Notes under the pieces: model-generated
What the model saw: the letters and a program-made list of their open reading frames with translations, nothing else
The model's database searches: none
What the model was told of the DNA's origin: nothing
Position numbers and translations under genes: made by a program
NCBI GenBank assembly: GCA_044432945.1
Contig: JAWXUD010000002.1
Location: forward strand, 50,816-114,815
Length of the DNA stretch: 64,000 bases
Direction of reading: 5' to 3'
DNA from: JAWXUD01 sp044432945
GTDB taxonomy: Bacteria > Cyanobacteriota > Vampirovibrionia > Gastranaerophilales > Gastranaerophilaceae
Shown: piece by piece, positions 7,521-18,611 of the stretch
Layout of the letters: every line of letters starts with the position of its first letter
Position numbering within the stretch: position 1 is the first letter of the stretch

Positions 7521-8837
7521 ATGTCTATTGATTTAGAAAATAATAAAAATAAGATTGATGTTTTGGTTGTTGGAGGTGGACCTGCTGGGATTTCTGCTGC
7601 GGTGACGATTGCAAGAGCTGGAAAAAAGGTTGCGTTGATTGAGCGTGGCAAGTTTTCTGGTAGCAAAAACGTTTTTGGTGGTGTGATTTACGCTCAGCCA
7701 ACACGTGAAATTTTCCCTGATTTTGAGGCTACTGCACCGTTAGAGCGTAAAACTGTTGAACATAAATATGCCCTGTTGGGTAAGTCTGATGGGACAATAA
7801 TTTCTTATAAAAAGCGACATGATGACCCTGTAAGTTATACTGTTATCCGTTCAAAATTCGACCGTTGGTTAGCTGATGAGGCTAAAAAAGAGGGTGTTAT
7901 TTTGGTTGAAGAAACCTTGGTAAAAGAATTGATTGTGAAAAATGATTGTGTTGTTGGGATAAAAACTGAGCTTGAAGAATATTTTGCTGATTTGGTGATT
8001 TTGGCTGATGGCGTTAATTCATTGCTTGCAAAACAGATCGGCTTGAGAGAAAAAATTGAACCTCAAGATGTCGCACTTTCTGTTAAAGAGGTTTTCAAGC
8101 TACCTGTTGAGAAAATTAATGATAGATTGCTAGTGAATTCTGATGAGAGTTGTACTTATGAGATTTTTGGTGGACCTATGCTTAATATGTTGGGGTTGGG
8201 GTTTGTTTATGCGAACAAAAATTCTATCAGTATCGGTTTGGGTATTACGATGGACGAATTTGTGGATAAAAAATGTAAACCGCATGAGTTGTTGAACGAG
8301 TTGAAGGCTCACCCCGTGATTGCACCCTTGATTAAAGACGGTGAATTGTTGGAGTATTCTGCACATCTTATTCCAGAAGGTGGTTATAAAAAAATGCCAA
8401 AACTTTTTGCAAATGGGGTTATGGTTTGCGGTGATGCGGCGATGATGGTCAATAATCTTCATTGGGAGGGTACAAACCTTGCGATGGTTTCTGGTAAGCT
8501 TGCTGGAGAAACGGCGATTTTTGCGATAGAACAGCAAGATTTTTCTGAAGAATTGTTGTCGATGTATAAAATGAAGTTAGATAAATCTTTTGTTATGAAA
8601 GATTTATACACGTATCGTGATTTGATGAATGGAATTCATGCTAGAAAAGATGAGTTTTTGGGGTATTATCCGCAAAAAATTAATGAATTTTTTGAGATGT
8701 TTACATCGGTTGATAGTGAGCCTAAGAAAAATAAATATTGGAAATTTATTAAAAGTATTTTTACAGATAGAAAAATTTCGACTTTGTGTAAAGATGGCGT
8801 TGGTATTATAAAAATTCTATGGAGTATGTTGCGATGA
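7521..8837 (+). CDS. fixC: FixC-type flavoprotein, electron-transfer-flavoprotein:quinone oxidoreductase
   Basis: The start at ATG 7521 is set by TAAGGAG upstream and gives 438 residues. A Rossmann FAD motif lies at about 14-40 (VLVVGGGPAGISAAVTIARAG), followed by a geranylgeranyl-reductase/FixC-like body (FGGVIYAQPTREIFPDF, DGVNSLLAKQIG, GDAAMMVNNLHWEGTNLAM). FixC with FixX receives electrons from the FixAB flavoprotein and passes them to quinone in the FixABCX complex, which in some bacteria bifurcates electrons to ferredoxin. fixX overlaps the end by ATGA. fixA and fixB are not within the window. Confidence 0.88.
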   Translation: MSIDLENNKNKIDVLVVGGGPAGISAAVTIARAGKKVALIERGKFSGSKNVFGGVIYAQPTREIFPDFEATAPLERKTVEHKYALLGKSDGTIISYKKRHDDPVSYTVIRSKFDRWLADEAKKEGVILVEETLVKELIVKNDCVVGIKTELEEYFADLVILADGVNSLLAKQIGLREKIEPQDVALSVKEVFKLPVEKINDRLLVNSDESCTYEIFGGPMLNMLGLGFVYANKNSISIGLGITMDEFVDKKCKPHELLNELKAHPVIAPLIKDGELLEYSAHLIPEGGYKKMPKLFANGVMVCGDAAMMVNNLHWEGTNLAMVSGKLAGETAIFAIEQQDFSEELLSMYKMKLDKSFVMKDLYTYRDLMNGIHARKDEFLGYYPQKINEFFEMFTSVDSEPKKNKYWKFIKSIFTDRKISTLCKDGVGIIKILWSMLR

Positions 8838-9124
8838 GTGATAAACAACAAAAAATTGAAGAAAAGTTATACACTGTAAAATCTTATATGGATTGCGTTT
8901 CGCATCTAAAGCCTAATAGTGAAAGTTGTCAAAAATGTAGCTCTAAAGTTTGCACATTTGTTTGCCCTGCTGGGGTTTATGAATGGAATAGTAACGAAAA
9001 TAGGCTTGTTGTAAATTATGAAAATTGTTTAGAATGTGGAGCGTGTAGAATTTGCTGTGAAGATGGCTCGCTTGGTTGGGAATATCCTAAGGGTACAAAA
9101 GGGGTTATGTTTAAACAAGGATAG
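8834..9124 (+). CDS. fixX: FixX ferredoxin-like protein
   Basis: Start ATG 8834 overlaps the fixC stop by four bases (ATGA), with GGAG about ten bases upstream, giving 96 residues. A start at 8819 is possible but would overlap more. Cysteines lie in CQKCSSKVCTFVCPAGVY and in CLECGACRICCEDGSLGWEYP, and the protein ends GTKGVMFKQG. This matches FixX, a small ferredoxin with a [4Fe-4S] cluster that works with FixC. The extra N-terminal cysteines are typical of the family and need not all bind clusters. Confidence 0.9.
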   Translation: MSDKQQKIEEKLYTVKSYMDCVSHLKPNSESCQKCSSKVCTFVCPAGVYEWNSNENRLVVNYENCLECGACRICCEDGSLGWEYPKGTKGVMFKQG

Positions 9125-9185
9125 TTTTTGTGCTAAACTTTATTTGTGAGAAAATAAACATTAACATAAGAAATAGGAGATAATT

Positions 9186-9554
9186 ATGAAAGAAGAATAT
9201 ACGCAACAACATAGACGCTGGCATGATAAAGACCCAGTTTTGTCGCAAGCAATGAGTACGTTAGAAAAGACTAATGATGAAACACAAATTCGAATTGCAC
9301 TAAATTTGATTAAAATTATTATTGAGCATAATATTGAAGAAGAAAAATTTGAAGCTGTAGAAGATATTATCAATGCAGTTGGGTTAGGTGTTGATGAGAA
9401 TAGAAAAGGTCGTTGGTATGATATTGATACAACATTGAGAACGGCAATGAATATGTTACAAAATTGTCCAGAAAAAACACAGTCGATAATCGCTAAAGAG
9501 ATGGCTAAATTGGTTGTTGATTGTATTAAAAAAGAAGAAAACGTTGATGACTAA
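9186..9554 (+). CDS. hypothetical protein with two-fold internal repeat
   Basis: The 122-residue acidic, helical protein starts behind AGGAGA. Two units of about 45 residues are recognisable: RRWHDKDPVLSQAMSTLEK (about 10-28) and GRWYDIDTTLRTAMNMLQN (about 77-95). Each is followed by an amphipathic helix (ETQIRIALNLIKIIIEH and KTQSIIAKEMAKLVVDC). The shared pattern is RW-aromatic-D-x-D-x-x-L-x-x-A-M-x-x-L. I do not know its function. An extended -10 (TGCTAAACT, TAAACT at 9134-9139) precedes it. No signal peptide or membrane segment is seen, so it is probably cytoplasmic. Confidence 0.7.
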   Translation: MKEEYTQQHRRWHDKDPVLSQAMSTLEKTNDETQIRIALNLIKIIIEHNIEEEKFEAVEDIINAVGLGVDENRKGRWYDIDTTLRTAMNMLQNCPEKTQSIIAKEMAKLVVDCIKKEENVDD

Positions 9555-9581
9555 GATTAATTTTTCCCTTTTTTCCAAATT

Positions 9582-10148
9582 TTATATAGGTACAGTTCTA
9601 AAAACTGTAAAATATTTATAATCACCCCAATATATCACTATTGAAACAAAATTGTCACCGTATTCTTGTAGCTCTAAATAATTATTAGGAGCGGGTTCAC
9701 GCTTGGAAGATGGAAAAATTCTGCCTACAAAATCGAGTACTGCTAGATGAATTTTTTGTGAAATGGTTTTTTCAACTTCTGGTTGATTTTGTTCATAATA
9801 TGCTTCAGGGGTCAAATCTCTATTGTAAATAGGAATAATATACTTAACAATTCCACCTTCTTTAAATAACATATACCAATTATTTTCGTATTGACGAGGG
9901 GTAAGCAAGTAGTAACCAGGTTCTATTGTAATTGATTTAAAATATAGTGCTGAGGTTAATCGAAAAAGTGGGTATAATGACCAAGAAGAATTTACCCCAT
10001 CTTGGTATTCTCCAGGGTCTTTGCCATGAAGATATTCAAATGTTGGGACGTCTAATTGTTCATAAATTTCTGCATAATTAGTATCATCTTGAGCAAGAGA
10101 AACCAAGCCCATAAATATTATTGATAAGAGAATAAAAACCTTCTTCAT
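9582..10148 (-). CDS. secreted hypothetical protein
   Basis: The 188-residue protein has a signal peptide (MKKVFILLSIIFMGLVSLAQ). The mature part is rich in Tyr and other aromatic residues (PGYYLLTPRQYENNWYMLFK, VSIVIYWGDYKYFTVFRTV), suggesting a beta-rich periplasmic protein. No family is recognised. It is convergent with the repeat protein at 9186-9554 and diverges from speB. No cysteine appears after the signal region, so it is not an obvious lipoprotein. Confidence 0.65.
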   Translation of the reverse strand: MKKVFILLSIIFMGLVSLAQDDTNYAEIYEQLDVPTFEYLHGKDPGEYQDGVNSSWSLYPLFRLTSALYFKSITIEPGYYLLTPRQYENNWYMLFKEGGIVKYIIPIYNRDLTPEAYYEQNQPEVEKTISQKIHLAVLDFVGRIFPSSKREPAPNNYLELQEYGDNFVSIVIYWGDYKYFTVFRTVPI

Positions 10149-10243
10149 ATTATTATATTAATTGATTTTTACCAAAAAGCAAGTTTAATTTTTTTTATTT
10201 TTATTGTAAAATCTGATAATATTAGTCAAGGAGGAGTGTAAAA

Positions 10244-13073
<2,830 letters not shown>

Positions 13074-13547
13074 ATGAAAAAAAGACCTAAAATAATAAAA
13101 ATATCAGGAATTAGTGGTGCTATTGTGGCATTATTTGTCGTTACGTGTGCTATTGCTGGATTTGTTGTGTTTCCTGGGTTTGTTGCGATGAATATTTGGA
13201 ACTATTTGACTACTTATAGCGTCATAATACCTACGATATCATTATTTCAAGGGGTTATGCTATGGTCTATAATTGGGATTGGTGGATATATTATAAATGA
13301 TAAACACAAATATCTTCAATCAATTACTTCGGTTAACGAATTGTCTGATGAAGAAATGGCTCATTTGATGACAAAAATTAAAGCACAATCAAATATGCAT
13401 AGGGTTAATCCAATGATGATGAAATCTGGTGAGCTAAAACCATTTAGTAATCTTGAATTAGGTGATGACAAATCAGAAAATGAAAACGAAAATGTTTCAT
13501 CTCAAGATAAAGTTGACGTTATTGAAAAAGATACTTATAATGTTTAG
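13074..13547 (+). CDS. hypothetical two-pass membrane protein
   Basis: ATG follows the ligA stop with no gap, so it is probably translationally linked. It has 157 residues and two membrane segments (about 14-36, ISGAIVALFVVTCAIAGFVVF, and about 48-74, SVIIPTISLFQGVMLWSIIG). A cytoplasmic tail follows with a short helix (SVNELSDEEMAHLMTKIKAQ) and an acidic, Asn/Glu-rich end. I do not recognise a family. Position suggests it belongs to the speB-ligA transcript. Confidence 0.65.
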   Translation: MKKRPKIIKISGISGAIVALFVVTCAIAGFVVFPGFVAMNIWNYLTTYSVIIPTISLFQGVMLWSIIGIGGYIINDKHKYLQSITSVNELSDEEMAHLMTKIKAQSNMHRVNPMMMKSGELKPFSNLELGDDKSENENENVSSQDKVDVIEKDTYNV

Positions 13548-13574
13548 TTAACGTATAAAAAAGAGGGAAAAAAT

Positions 13575-14300
13575 ATGAAAAAAATATTATCTACAATGCT
13601 ATTATTAGGTGTTTATTCGCTTTCGATGATAGGGAATGTTTGTTTGGCTGAGGATTTGAGTGCATTAAAAGGTGTAGTCAATGTTTCATCATCAGATAGT
13701 AATGAGATTAAAGCTGATGTTGTGACGATATCTGTTGCAGTTATTACTCAAGATGCAAAATCTATGGATATAGCATCAGATGATAACAAAAAGATTTCTG
13801 ATTCAGTTTATTCAGAGTTGAAATCAATGATTAATGCGAAAAATGGTGATTATGTAAAAACATCAAATTATACAGCAACACCACTTTATAGCTATACAAA
13901 TGGTAAAAAGATTTTTGATAAATATCAAGTATCAAATGTTATTGAGCTTAAAACAAAATCGGTGGAGAAAATCGGTTTGATTATTGACAAAGCAATTTCG
14001 TTGGGTGCAACCGAAGTTCGTAATATTCAGTATTCGCTCTCTAGTACAGAAAAAGATTGTAATATTTTAATAGCAGAAGTGGTTAAACAATCAAAATCGC
14101 AGGCTGAATCAGTTGCAAAGTCTGCAGGAACTTCAATTGTTGGTATAAAAAATTTAGATGTTAGTTGTAGTGCAAATACGCAGTCAAATGCAATGTTGAT
14201 GAAAACAATTTCGCTTGATTTATCAACTGGTTCTACACCTATTGAAACAGGAATTGTTAAAATTTATGCGAGTGTAAACGCTGGTTATTTGATTAAATAA
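13575..14300 (+). CDS. SIMPL-domain (DUF541) periplasmic protein
   Basis: The 241-residue protein has a signal peptide (about 1-25, ending VCLAEDL) and a SIMPL/DUF541 pattern. That includes an early beta segment with repeated VVTISVAVITQDAKS, then YVKTSNYTATPLYSYTNGKKI, YQVSNVIELKT, and GATEVRNIQYSLSS. The AEVVKQSKSQAESVAKSAG helix leads into the second beta half. SIMPL proteins (such as BP26) form oligomers in the periplasm; their role is poorly known. The start follows GAGGGAAAAAAT. A perfect hairpin follows the gene. Confidence 0.8.
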   Translation: MKKILSTMLLLGVYSLSMIGNVCLAEDLSALKGVVNVSSSDSNEIKADVVTISVAVITQDAKSMDIASDDNKKISDSVYSELKSMINAKNGDYVKTSNYTATPLYSYTNGKKIFDKYQVSNVIELKTKSVEKIGLIIDKAISLGATEVRNIQYSLSSTEKDCNILIAEVVKQSKSQAESVAKSAGTSIVGIKNLDVSCSANTQSNAMLMKTISLDLSTGSTPIETGIVKIYASVNAGYLIK

Positions 14301-14343
14301 ATTTGATAATTAATAATAAAATTAGTTTAATAAAGTTTAAGTT

Positions 14344-14376
14344 AGTGGCGGGTTTTTTAAGAAAAAACCCGCCACT
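14344..14376. terminator. bidirectional terminator between SIMPL gene and wecB
   Basis: A perfect 15-base-pair stem (14344-14358 with 14362-14376, loop AAG) has a GC-rich base and an A/T tract inside the arms, so it gives a U-run in either direction. It ends the rightward SIMPL transcript and the leftward envelope operon. Confidence 0.88.
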
Positions 14377-14405
14377 TAATTCCATATTTTTATATTTTTA
14401 TAATC

Positions 14406-15521
14406 CTATTTCAAAAAATCAGCAATCAGTGCTTCAATTTTTTCAGCAGTTTTGCCATCACCATAAGGGTTTTGAACGGTCAATCTCGTTTGAGCTTTAT
14501 CTTTAGAGAGTATGTTATCACAAAGTTTGGTTATTTTGTTATAATCAGCTCCAACAAGGGTTGAAACCCCTGCTTCAATCCCTTCTTGGCGTTCTGTTTC
14601 ATATCTCATAACAAGAGTAGGACAACCAAATGACGGTGCTTCTTCTTGAATTCCACCACTATCTGTTAAAATAAGTTTAGCATTACGCATTAGATAAACC
14701 AAATTGGGATAATCTAGCGGTGCTAATAAGTGAATATTTTTAAAATTTTCTAAAGCGTCATAAATCTTGTCCTTGACGTTAGGGTTTGGGTGAACTGGTA
14801 TTATAAATTGATGATCAGCAAATTTATTTGCGATATCAGCAATCGATTTTATTATATTATCAATTCTTTCACCATGATTTTCCCGTCTGTGTGCTGTGAT
14901 TAAAACTAATTTGTCATTAATAACGATATTTTTTTGGGCAAAAATCTTTTTTGCTTCATCAATTGTTTCATCAGATAAACAAAAAAGAGCATCAATTACA
15001 GTGTTGCCAACAACGTGAATTTTTTCTTTAGCAATATTTTCTTTTAATAAAGCTTTTTGATTAGTTAGTGTTGGGCAAAAATGCAAGTCGGCGACCCTTG
15101 AGGTCATTTGACGCATAATTTCTTCAGGAAATGGTTCGAAAATATCATATGAACGTAAGCCTGCTTCTACGTGAAAAACAGGTTTTTTGTTATAAAAACT
15201 GGTTAATGCACCGCAAAGAACGCTCATTGTATCGCCTTGCACAATAGTTGCATCGATTGTGTTAGTGTCAAAAACTTCTTGAAGTCCTGTTGAAATTCTC
15301 GCTTGAATTTCTGATAAGGATTGGTTTTCACGCATCGAGTTTAAGCTTATATCAGCCTTCAACCCAAAATAATCTAAGGTTTGGTTTGATAATTCTTTTT
15401 GTTGTTCAGTATTACATAAAATCACGTTATATTTTTGTGGATATTTTTTCATCTCCAAAATAACGGGTGCAAGCTTGATTACTTCTGGTCTTGTTCCAAA
15501 TATTACTAATATATTTTTCAC
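14406..15521 (-). CDS. wecB: UDP-N-acetylglucosamine 2-epimerase
   Basis: A GTG start at 15521 with AAAGGAT upstream gives 371 residues (VKNILVIFGTRPEVIKLAPV), the usual WecB length. An ATG at 15551 adds ten residues but overlaps the preceding gene and lacks a ribosome site. Family motifs: GTRPEVIKLAP, EAGLRSYDIFEPFPEE, HRRENHGERID, DSGGIQEEAPSFG. The enzyme converts UDP-GlcNAc to UDP-ManNAc for surface polysaccharides. It is the last gene of the lptB/permease/glycosidase operon, consistent with envelope glycan work. A wecA/tagO-type transferase lies at 53.9 kb. Confidence 0.93.
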   Translation of the reverse strand: MKNILVIFGTRPEVIKLAPVILEMKKYPQKYNVILCNTEQQKELSNQTLDYFGLKADISLNSMRENQSLSEIQARISTGLQEVFDTNTIDATIVQGDTMSVLCGALTSFYNKKPVFHVEAGLRSYDIFEPFPEEIMRQMTSRVADLHFCPTLTNQKALLKENIAKEKIHVVGNTVIDALFCLSDETIDEAKKIFAQKNIVINDKLVLITAHRRENHGERIDNIIKSIADIANKFADHQFIIPVHPNPNVKDKIYDALENFKNIHLLAPLDYPNLVYLMRNAKLILTDSGGIQEEAPSFGCPTLVMRYETERQEGIEAGVSTLVGADYNKITKLCDNILSKDKAQTRLTVQNPYGDGKTAEKIEALIADFLK

Positions 15522-15544
15522 TGCTATAATCCTTTTTTTAAATT

Positions 15545-16357
15545 TTACCAACTAACAAACATAAATGACTTTAAGCTTCTAGCTCCATCGTTGCCTTCAG
15601 AACTAAAGTATTCATATTTTTTCAAATAATTCATAGAAGTCGAACTGCCACCATCAAACGCCATAGCACGGTCAAGCCCCAAGTTTTTGACATAAATTTG
15701 AGCCTCATACATATCGATTTTGTGTTCGTTAGTGAAAATAAGTATGTGAACTTCGTCAGTATTTTTCAAACCGATTAGGGTTCTTTCACATTTTTGTAGA
15801 ACCGAAGCCGATTCTCTGATGACTTCACCTTTTTCATTTTTCACAACAAAAAACTCTTCCTCAAGTTTTAATTGAGGATAAATCAATGGTCCACCTTGAG
15901 CCGAAGTTATGACGTGACAACCAAAATCAACAGGTGATTTGTGCGGAACTATTTCATAATAATAATCGTTATCCATGTCACATTGAATTACACGAAATTC
16001 GCTACGATTAAGAATTTTATCTAGATTTTTTCTGAGTGCAGGATTAGAAGTTAGGTTTTCATTAAACATTGGATCATCGGTCGTTTGCCTGTCAGATACT
16101 ATGTATGAAATACTTTTTTCATTATTAGGATCGAAAAACCCTGCATTAATAGTAAGCTTTGCATTCGCTTTTAAATGAGCTTCTCTATTTGTGATAAGCG
16201 ATTCTGAGGATAAGAACTTTATTGTTTTTTTATATTTTTCACCCTTTAAAACGATATGATAAACACCATCTTCAAATTTTATATTTGAAGATTTAGCAAA
16301 AGTCATAGGTGTAGTGATAAGAGTCAAAACGAATAAAATTAGTATTTTTTTAATCAT
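15545..16357 (-). CDS. phosphodiester glycosidase (NAGPA-domain) family protein
   Basis: The 270-residue protein has a signal peptide (MIKKILILFVLTLITTPMTFA). NAGPA/DUF2233 hallmarks are INAGFFDP (about residues 70-78), AQGGPLIYP, RTLIGLKN and the terminal AMAFDGGSSTSMNYL. The fold is that of phosphodiester alpha-N-acetylglucosaminidase; bacterial members are thought to act on cell-surface glycan phosphodiesters. Its place between an Lpt-type permease and wecB supports an envelope polysaccharide substrate. The precise substrate cannot be read from sequence. Confidence 0.85.
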   Translation of the reverse strand: MIKKILILFVLTLITTPMTFAKSSNIKFEDGVYHIVLKGEKYKKTIKFLSSESLITNREAHLKANAKLTINAGFFDPNNEKSISYIVSDRQTTDDPMFNENLTSNPALRKNLDKILNRSEFRVIQCDMDNDYYYEIVPHKSPVDFGCHVITSAQGGPLIYPQLKLEEEFFVVKNEKGEVIRESASVLQKCERTLIGLKNTDEVHILIFTNEHKIDMYEAQIYVKNLGLDRAMAFDGGSSTSMNYLKKYEYFSSEGNDGARSLKSFMFVSW

Positions 16358-16359
16358 GA

Positions 16360-17475
16360 TTATAAATCCTTAGATCTGTAAAAAGCAATAATTGCGATTA
16401 AAAACGCTGTCGGTGGGAATATAGCAGTCATTAGAGGAGGCAAAATCTCTTTTTCTGCTAATAGATCAAAAAATGGAAGCGTTATGTAATACAAGAAAAT
16501 ACAGCCAATTGCAATTGTAAAGCCAATAAGTCTTTGTTCACGAGGTTTGCTAAACCCTAAAAGTGCGCCCATAATCGCTAATAACATGCAAACAAAAGGG
16601 TGGAAAAATCTTTGTAAATATTTGTTTTTCATCAAAGAATACTCTTCGTCTAACCCTTCTTTTTTAAGCAAATTAACATAGTTTTTTAAATCAGTATTGT
16701 TAATCTCACGTTCTTTTTTTACAGAATTTGTCATAAGCGTATAAGCATTTTGAGCATCAATCCCTTCTAAAATGTCCATTTCAGGGATTTTATTAATCTC
16801 AACAAAAATGCCATCTGTTGAAATAACATATTCAGTAATATTTTGTAAATGCCATTTGTCTTTTAATGTTTGCCCAGTTTTTGCATGATAAATAGTATTA
16901 AGTTGGTGAACATCAGTATATCGTTTATTCGCAAAGTCTAAAACAATAACATTATGCATTTCATCTTTTTTGAATTTTGAAACAATAACCGCTACCGTAG
17001 GAACATTATTGACATCTTTTTGTGTATAAATATATTGAGTTACCGTTGAATCACCTTTAATCTCTTTCATCTTGTTAACAGAATAAGGGATTAATTTATC
17101 ATAGGTTACAAAGCAAAGTGCTGTAAAAAATACGCTTAAAACGATTATCGGTGCGATTATTCTGCTAAATGACATTCCTACCGCACGAAAAATGGTCAGC
17201 TCAGAATCCTTGCTTAATTTGTCAAAAGTAAACAAAGAACCTAATAAAAGCCCTACTGGCAAAGCTTTGCCTAATATTTTAGGAAGCTCGCAAGCCAAAA
17301 TTAAAACAGCTGTTTTGATTGTATATTGTCCAGCAAGAGTTGCTTTAATCGTTTTTAAAAGCATTTCTGGAGCTATCCAAACAACCGTGAACAACAAAAT
17401 CGCCACGACCGATGTTGTTAAAACTTGCGTGAACATAAATTTATCATAAATTGTAATTTTTGGTAAAAACTTCAT
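16360..17475 (-). CDS. LptF/LptG-family lipopolysaccharide export permease
   Basis: This 371-residue membrane protein begins in the lptB stop (TAATG). It has three N-terminal membrane segments, including VVAILLFTVVWIAPEMLL and LPKILGKALPVGLLLGSLFTF with a following LSKDSELTIFRAVGMS coupling helix. A periplasmic beta-jellyroll-like region follows (about 125-260), then three C-terminal membrane segments. This is the YjgP/YjgQ fold. Only one such gene is present, so I do not separate LptF from LptG; a homodimer or a partner elsewhere would be needed for the transporter. Confidence 0.88.
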   Translation of the reverse strand: MKFLPKITIYDKFMFTQVLTTSVVAILLFTVVWIAPEMLLKTIKATLAGQYTIKTAVLILACELPKILGKALPVGLLLGSLFTFDKLSKDSELTIFRAVGMSFSRIIAPIIVLSVFFTALCFVTYDKLIPYSVNKMKEIKGDSTVTQYIYTQKDVNNVPTVAVIVSKFKKDEMHNVIVLDFANKRYTDVHQLNTIYHAKTGQTLKDKWHLQNITEYVISTDGIFVEINKIPEMDILEGIDAQNAYTLMTNSVKKEREINNTDLKNYVNLLKKEGLDEEYSLMKNKYLQRFFHPFVCMLLAIMGALLGFSKPREQRLIGFTIAIGCIFLYYITLPFFDLLAEKEILPPLMTAIFPPTAFLIAIIAFYRSKDL

Positions 17476-18200
17476 TAAAGTTTGAAATCCTTTCCTAAAT
17501 AAAATTCCTTAGCGATTGGGTCGTTAGCAACATCAAGACTTTTCCCTTGGATTTTAATTTTCCCATCAAATATTACATAAGCTCTATCAGTAATCGACAA
17601 AGTCGCTTTAGGGTTGTGGTCAGTAATCAAAACGCCTAAGCCTTTGTCTTGCGATATTTTTTTGATGTTGTCTTTGATGTCACCAATAGCGATAGGATCA
17701 ATCCCCGCAAAAGGTTCGTCAAGTAGCATGAAATCAGGGCTTGCCGCCAAAGCACGTGCGATTTCCACACGTCTGCGTTCACCACCTGATAATGCGATTG
17801 CTGGTGATTTTCTTAACTTTAAAACACCAAATTCCGATAATAATTCTTCTAATTTATGAGTTTTTTCACATTCTGTTAGTTTTTCATTCATCTCAAGAAC
17901 TAATTTAATATTTTCTTCTACAGATAACTTTCTAAAAATAGAAGCTTCTTGAGGTAAATATCCAATCCCCGCTTTAGCACGCAAGTTCATAGGCCAGTCA
18001 GAAATATTTTGTCCATTAAGAAAAATATTCCCTTTATTAGGCTTTACTAGACCAACTACCATATAAAATGTTGTGGTTTTACCAGCACCGTTAGGTCCTA
18101 AAAGACAAACAACTTCACCTTTATCAATGTGAAACGTAACATCGTTTACAACGCTTCTATCACCATAAACCTTTATTAGATTTTTTGCCTCGATTTTCAT
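17475..18200 (-). CDS. lptB: LPS export ABC transporter ATP-binding protein LptB
   Basis: ATG 18200 follows AAAGGGGACAAG and gives 241 residues. A reading frame open to 18320 lacks a ribosome site. Walker A is LLGPNGAGKTTTFYMVVG. The Q-loop region GIGYLPQEASIFRKLSVEEN is characteristic of LptB. The signature is LSGGERRRVEIARAL, Walker B is FMLLDEPFAGIDP, and the H-loop is LITDHNP. LptB powers extraction of lipopolysaccharide by LptFG. First gene of the leftward operon lptB, permease, glycosidase, wecB, driven by the promoter at 18257-18285. Confidence 0.95.
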   Translation of the reverse strand: MKIEAKNLIKVYGDRSVVNDVTFHIDKGEVVCLLGPNGAGKTTTFYMVVGLVKPNKGNIFLNGQNISDWPMNLRAKAGIGYLPQEASIFRKLSVEENIKLVLEMNEKLTECEKTHKLEELLSEFGVLKLRKSPAIALSGGERRRVEIARALAASPDFMLLDEPFAGIDPIAIGDIKDNIKKISQDKGLGVLITDHNPKATLSITDRAYVIFDGKIKIQGKSLDVANDPIAKEFYLGKDFKL

Positions 18201-18256
18201 CTTGTCCCCTTTTATCACTTTGCATTTTTGTGATTTTATCCCATTTTTATAATTAT

Positions 18257-18285
18257 ATTTTACTGCAAAAAAATATTTAATGCAA
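18257..18285 (-). promoter_or_regulatory. promoter of the lptB operon
   Basis: Read on the minus strand, TTGCAT (18285-18280) and TAAAAT (18262-18257) are 17 bases apart, about 57 bases upstream of the lptB start. Confidence 0.6.
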
Positions 18286-18448
18286 TTTCTAACCAAAATC
18301 ACTGTACCAGCCGATATCAATAATTCTTAGGATAAAATATAGGTGTTATTCTTGTTAATTTTGAAACTCAATGGTGACTTTTTGTGAAGTATTGTAACGA
18401 TTTTACCAAAAAATGTTACTTATTTATAAAATATGGGTATATATAAAG

Positions 18449-18531
18449 TATAGACTATTTTTCTTTATTTTCTCCTACACACACAATTAACCTTAACCAA
18501 TTTAGGATTGGCCGTTAAAAACGGCTTTTTT
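18449..18531 (+). ncRNA. candidate small RNA ending in tandem hairpins
   Basis: Between the lptB promoter and trpS lies a 411-base gap with no gene. On the plus strand it holds an AT-rich -10-like region (TATAAA 18442, TATAGA 18449) and a pyrimidine-rich stretch. TTAACC occurs twice in tandem, then come two abutting hairpins: CCAAT-ttagg-ATTGG (18497-18511) and GCCGTT-aaa-AACGGC (18511-18525) plus six T. The last is a good Rho-independent terminator but follows no coding sequence, so a transcript of about 70-80 bases is plausible. The -35 is weak and no known RNA family is recognised. Bases 18532-18611 show nothing clear. Confidence 0.35.
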
Positions 18532-18611
18532 ATTGTAAATTTTCCGTCAAAGTCATAGTTTGCGGAGGCTTCAACGAACTTGCTTTCCCGTTTATAAGTA
18601 GGTTTGTTGGG

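Noticed and set aside
14303..14506. 67-codon open frame across the SIMPL/wecB terminator
   Set aside because: It passes through a perfect terminator hairpin and into antisense wecB.
18532..18611. Possible tRNA or leader near the trpS 3' end
   Set aside because: No cloverleaf, T-box or riboswitch pattern could be drawn.
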